DNA from: Acanthochlamys bracteata
Taxonomy: Eukaryota; Streptophyta; Magnoliopsida; Pandanales; Velloziaceae
NCBI GenBank assembly: GCA_019914995.1
Contig: CM034129.1
Location: 5,345,725-5,409,724 of the forward strand
DNA: 64,000 bases
Direction: 5' to 3'
Each line of letters starts with the position of its first letter. The stretch's first letter is position 1. Below, piece by piece: positions 59,115 through 64,000 of this stretch. Position numbers and translations under genes: made by a program. The notes beneath the pieces were generated by a model that had not been told where the DNA came from, made no database searches, and was given only the letters and a program-made list of their open reading frames with translations.

Positions 59115-61709
59115 TGGAGCATAGTCCTGTTGCGTGCTGCTTGTCAAAATAGTCTGAGATACAACTTACGGATTAATTTAGCTGCAGAAACAAGGGATTA
59201 GAGAGATTGCCAGCTCTTTGCAGCACTTGTTTCCTGATTTATAATGTGAGGCCATTAAGCTCCTGATAAAGCCATTTTGATTGAAGTTACTTCTCATTTA
59301 CATCTAATTTAGATTTCGATAAAGAAAATGTAGATCATGCACCATATATTCTATCCTAGTAGAAAAATTCACTGAAAGATGCGTATTAAGTTTCCCTGGG
59401 ATATGTATGTAGTATTTTGGACTAGTGTGTTCATAGGTGTCTCTTTCACCCTTCAGAAAATTGATGATTTCGTAACGCCTATTGTAATGTGATTGATGCA
59501 TGGACACATTATCAGCAGTGTCAACCAACAGCCTTACTAAACTTAAATCGTCTTGAAGACTCTTGTTTGATTTTTTAGAGCATTATCTCTTCTCTTTTCA
59601 CCCATTAGACTCTTTCTTTAATGTATGAAATTTCTGTATACTGTAACAACCTACATAAATGTAATTAGTGCTTCTTTCTTTGTGGAATAGCGTGTATATG
59701 CTACAGCTTTCGAATTTGTACTGGTTTTTCAGCAGCAATGATGATTATGTTTACACCTTTTTCTTTGCAGCAAATTTTTGCAACGAAAAGTTGCGATTCT
59801 TTTTTCTGCATTTTTCACTTTCTTCATGTTTATTTGAGTAAGTGGCCGATTGTGTTGTTAACTGCTAGTTTTAGTTACTGCAACCTCTTGATTGAAGCTA
59901 TTTATTACAATTTTGTCGTCCTATTATTGGAGCTCTATACAAGATAGCCTTGTGGAGCTTGATGTATTGAAAATTATTTTGACTTCCCATCAAGATTTCT
60001 GGTTTCGGATAGAAGACGCAACTGCTTTTCTTGTGGACCACAAGATTGAGACTGAGGTCATGAGCACTTTCTAGTTTGGAATTCTTGTGTATGAAAATTA
60101 GTAAAGATGCTATAGCTGTATTGCCTGTGCATCTTGTGCTTACCCAAGGATATGAAATCATCATTTGTACCTCATCAAAGACTTCTGAAAGTGGTGCTAG
60201 AACTGCTAACCAAGGAGATGAAGCACAGTACTAGCAGACTAGGATGGAAACTTTTGAATTTGTTTGACTTCTTGCTGAGGAACTCGATTTTTGGATTCCA
60301 TGTACCAGCTCGAGCAGCTGCGGCCAAGATCTTTGTGAGGTACATTCACGAGCCTAGCTTTCGCACAATGAAGGGAAATCATTTGGTTTTAAGTTAAGTA
60401 ATTATGGTGCAAGCAGAGAGACTTATGGTATAAGCGAATTGGGTTTAGCAACTTGCTCGTATAACATGACATTCACATTGTTTTTCTTTTCCCCAACTAT
60501 GTGAATGTAATTGCATATGCCACTAATTAGGATATTATCTTTGATAAATGGATTAAAATAGTTTATTCTTTAGTTTAAGTCCAAGTTTTAGCTTTTGAAA
60601 AAGTTACTATATGCTGACTGGAATTTGAAAGTTAATGTTCTGAGTAACATTACCGCCTATACTATTTGTATCAAGATATAATACTATGATCATATTTTAT
60701 TCTTTTGTTAAGTTCTCAACTCTGTGAAATGTGTTGTTCAGTTGTGCTCATATCTATGTAATGAGTAAGGTTTGTGTGTTAAACTGAGCAGCACAGAGCT
60801 GCAGTTGCATGCTTCAACTACTATACCAACCAGGTGTGGGATGTAGGTATTGTCACTCCTATCTGTTCCTGTTATCGCAATAACTGTCTTATTCCTTGTT
60901 TAGGAGCAATATTAATTTTCCTGAGATATATTTTCTGGAGTCTGGATTTTGAATCGTTTTTTCTTCTAGTAAAGTGACACTACTCAGAATTTATCGCTCA
61001 ACCTCCCCTTTGAGGAGTTGATCTAGCCATGTAACCCCCAAGTTCGAGTATTTGATAAATCATGTTCTTGTCAATGTCAGTAGTGCTGTAAAATGTACCC
61101 AATCCGATGCACAAACTTGTTTTAATTTTTATTTTTTTTTGGGCACATGATTTAAGGAAGTAAGTATAAAAATATTATTAAGGTAAACGAAAATATAAAT
61201 TGTTTTAATATAATATTTATAGTATCATATAGTTTGGCTTGTAGTAGGTATTTGTTTAGAAATAACTCAAAAAATTATTGCATTAGGTCTTCATTATGAG
61301 TTATATATTGTATTTTTGGAAGTGTAAATTTTTAATTTTTGAGACAAATTAGCACCTTAGCAATCTCTTATCAATTGTGTTGTTTGGTATTATACACTAA
61401 TTGGAAAAGTATTGATATCTAATTGAATGCATCTTTCATCAAATATTAAGACTTTATTAATTGTTGTCGTTTTTTATGATGAACAATATTTTTTTCAAAA
61501 TATTTGTTGATATCGGAAGAAATTGCACATTACGCTCAATCTTGATTTTGAGGCAAGCTTGATGAAAATTAAAATTAACTAATTATTCTTTTCTTCTAAA
61601 TTTGATTAATTTGTAATTTTTTTTTGTTTTTTATTCCTTAAGTTGCAAATCTCATCTCAAAAAAAGATTATATATTTCATACTTCTTATGGGATTTTGTA
61701 ATTTATGAT
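59115..61709. other. 3' flank and spacer, no firm gene
   Basis: The first few hundred bases are probably the 3' UTR of the preceding gene. An 87-codon ORF at 60134-60397 has reasonable composition (KVVLELLTKEMKH, FHVPARAAAAKIFVR), and a possible small exon with splice-like borders is near 60791-60846 (HRAAVACFNYYTNQVW). Neither matches anything I know, so a small gene or an alternative 3' exon set is only possible. Confidence 0.3.
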
Positions 61710-61850
61710 CATAGTTGTAAGAATCGAACTAGGCAACGATCCGAAAAGCTGCTCATTTCGACGATTTTTCAGATTGACCCGGAGGATCAAAGAGTCGACC
61801 CGTTGGGTCAACAATACTAGTCTACCGTCGTCGACAAAGGTATAGTATCT
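61710..61850. mobile_element. Fragment of the hAT-like CATAGTT family, copy D'
   Basis: It starts CATAGTTGTAAGAATCGAAC and continues into the GATCCG, GACCCGG and CGACCCGTTGGGTC words typical of the termini of the 20.2, 29.5 and 36.1 kb copies. The AT-rich interior and other end are missing or unrecognisable. Confidence 0.55.
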
Positions 61851-63649
61851 AATAATAGATTTCGGTGCTGTTTCAACAGAAGTTATCTAGCTAATTAAAA
61901 ATGAAAAAGGTAAAAGCTAGCTAACTATGAACAAAGATGATTACATATCCAGATCATTTTATTCTCTAAACTAATCAAATCCCATCTTCAATCATTCCAT
62001 TTCATTCTATTTTAAGGTAGGTCTCCACAACGCCTACTCATACATACCCAATTGAGTAGGCTAGAATAGTAAGAGAAAATTATCAAAATGGAAAAGATTT
62101 CAGAATTAGAATTTCAAGATTTGTTGTTCTTATTTTTGTTAATCTTGCTAGTGTTATAGAGTAGTAATGGATACCCATATAGGAGGGATTTTATTAAGAA
62201 CGTAGATAAAGAAAAACGAGAGCTTAACGAAAATAATTCCACATATGGCCGTCGCCAGATTCAGCAAACGGCCAAACAAAAACCCTATTTTTAATCCGCT
62301 CTATGAAGATTGCTAGAATTGCAACAGTGATGTGGGGGGGGGGGGGGGGGTGCGGTTGGAGGCAGAGAAGAATGAAGGCCTGAGGTATAGTAAAGACACA
62401 CTTATTGTCAAAGAATGATTGATTATAAAGCGGGAAGGACGGCTTGAGGTAGTTTCCCGTCGGGAGGTAAGGGTGATGAAAAAAAAATTAAAAAAAATAA
62501 CTGCAACAAAAAGGACTAAAAAAAAAAATAAATAAAATAAGATATTTTTAAATTTTATATGTCGGAGCCAGAATATATTGCAAAAGTTAATTATCATCAA
62601 TGTTTGCAAATGAGTTATAATAACTTTTTTTTCGTTACAATACCCAAATGCAAAAGATCAGACTACACATTATTTTTCAATATAGAGCTGCTATAATCAT
62701 TCTTTTATCAAAGGCATCACTAATTTATTTTATTTCTTTCATTTAACTCGAGTTGACTTGGTAGGGCAGGTCGTCCAAATCTGTCCAAGTCGAAAAAGAT
62801 CACTTGTACGAGGGATTTATTTGTAGGCTCGGATCGACTTTAGTTCGAATCGACAGTTTTCGAATTTGACAATACTATTTATGATTGAATAGCATGAATA
62901 TTCAAATACATACAAATGTAAATAAGAATATTAAAAAAGTAAAATAAATTAAATGTAAGGTTTAAAATAAAGGCAAGATAATGCTATTCAATCATCCTTG
63001 AAAAAAGTCACGGCTATATTAACCAAGATAAGTACCATTTGTTCTCTCCTCCCATTTCATAAGGGGACTCTGATCAACCAAGTATGACTAGATATTGATG
63101 CAAACGAGGGAAGCATCAGGGAGGAGCTGCCAGACAGTGTGACGCCCTCACCGGAGCCGGCGAGTAATGACGGTCTGCAAGATATTAACATAATATGTAT
63201 CTGAGCTAAAGGTCCAGATACTTCCACATTACATCAACCGGTACTAGCACACTTTTTATTTCTATATAAATTACAAGCAAGGTTCTCTTTTCGAAAAACA
63301 ATTATAGAAATTGATCTAGTATTCAAATCAATAACAAGTAGACAGACTTGAAAGTGAAAGAGAATATAGTCTTCAATAATTATCTTGGTCATCCTTGATT
63401 TCAGACAGTGAACGAAATTTGCAAGCGTGGAGACAGATTTGATGTCGATGTTATGAAAACTTAGCAAGAAAAGTTGGTCTATGAGTTTCATGATTTTGAC
63501 ACACGTGAACTTAGACTAGTCAATTATCAAAATCAGTCGTTCAGTTTCGTCAGTTCAGAAAAAGAATCTTGGTTTCGTATTTGTTTTACTCGTACGTGGA
63601 GATGAAGGTTTTCACACGCTTCATACACTGCTAAGATAAGGTTGATTTA
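61851..63649. other. Mixed spacer, no gene seen
   Basis: No ORF carries a motif. Near 63090-63185 is a short GC-rich island (GTGACGCCCTCACCGGAGCC) out of keeping with its surroundings; its origin is unknown. Words such as CTTGGTAGGGCAGGTCGTCC near 62760 may be repeat remnants. Confidence 0.35.
62334..62350. repeat. Poly(G) tract of 17
   Basis: A run of 17 G is rare in AT-rich plant DNA and could form a quadruplex; its length is also prone to sequencing error. Confidence 0.85.
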
Positions 63650-63875
63650 TTTAGCTAAACTTTTTTTAAAAATTAGTTTTTTAATTTATATTTTTATAAA
63701 ATATTTAAAATTTTATTTAAAAATTTAGAATGTATAAAAAGATTTTATAAAATAAATTTTTTTATTACTTATTATAATATTATTTTAAATATTATAAAAT
63801 AAAAACACTCATTAATAAAATAATTTATTTATTTTTTAAAAAATAAAATTTAAAAATACTTTCAAATATCTCCTC
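63650..63875. repeat. Dispersed AT-rich repeat, MITE-like, copy 6 (inverse orientation)
   Basis: It ends ACTTTCAAATATCTCCTCAA, like the 44.39 kb copy, after the same run of A/T blocks. Boundaries are approximate. Confidence 0.45.
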
Positions 63876-64000
63876 AATTTTTTGTTATTATTTGTTGCGT
63901 TATTCTGTTGGTATGTATTCGTTTCTTATTTCGGTTTTTTCCTTATTGGGTCGCTTATGAGCGCTTTAAAGATAAGAAAATTCGTACGTTTCGAAATAAA

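Noticed and set aside
62313-62609. A 98-codon minus-strand ORF ending in a poly-Pro stretch
   Set aside because: The Pro codons come from the G run, and the rest is low complexity.

Overview
This is nuclear DNA from a flowering plant, most likely a dicot. The evidence is short exons with GT-AG introns, plant-specific families (CDPK, G-type lectin receptor kinase, thioredoxin h, RopGAP), TATA boxes next to CT microsatellites, long AT-rich spacers, and plant transposon types (Ty1/copia, hAT-like, RTE LINE). I cannot name the species.

Layout. 1-9954 (-): 5' two-fifths of a VIH/PPIP5K inositol pyrophosphate kinase gene, running off the left edge, with a TATA box and CT-rich leader near 10.7 kb. 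14.7-19.75 kb (-): a calcium-dependent protein kinase locus of the CPK10/30 type that looks like a pseudogene. 20.2-23.4 kb: transposon-rich spacer. 25.3-29.2 kb (-): a caprin-like RNA-binding protein gene with an RTE LINE in its longest intron. 31.5-32.6 kb (+): a broken RPT1 proteasome ATPase copy. 33-35.1 kb: a copia fossil fragment. 37.0-40.4 kb: a possible Pack-type TIR element carrying, in one orientation, fragments of a RopGAP and a PP2C gene, with a solo LTR inside a RopGAP exon. 40.7-43.3 kb (-): an apparently intact G-type lectin receptor kinase. 45.2-46.4 kb (+): an intact thioredoxin h. 46.8-53.1 kb: an old copia element with LTRs, target duplication and two nested hAT-like elements. 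53.2-57.3 kb: AT-rich spacer with a foldback element. 57.5-59.1 kb (+): a three-exon gene of unknown function. 59.1-64 kb: mostly non-genic.

Five loci look functional: VIH, the caprin-like gene, the lectin receptor kinase, thioredoxin h and the 57.5 kb unknown. They do not form a pathway and nothing resembles an operon or cluster. The other gene-like loci (CDPK, RPT1, RopGAP, PP2C) are broken or partial. The most interesting structures are the possible gene-capturing TIR element at 37.0-40.4 kb, the copia/hAT nest at 46.8-53.1 kb, and the broken kinase and proteasome loci. Exon boundaries were read by eye from splice sites, reading phase and remembered family sequences; no alignment was run.
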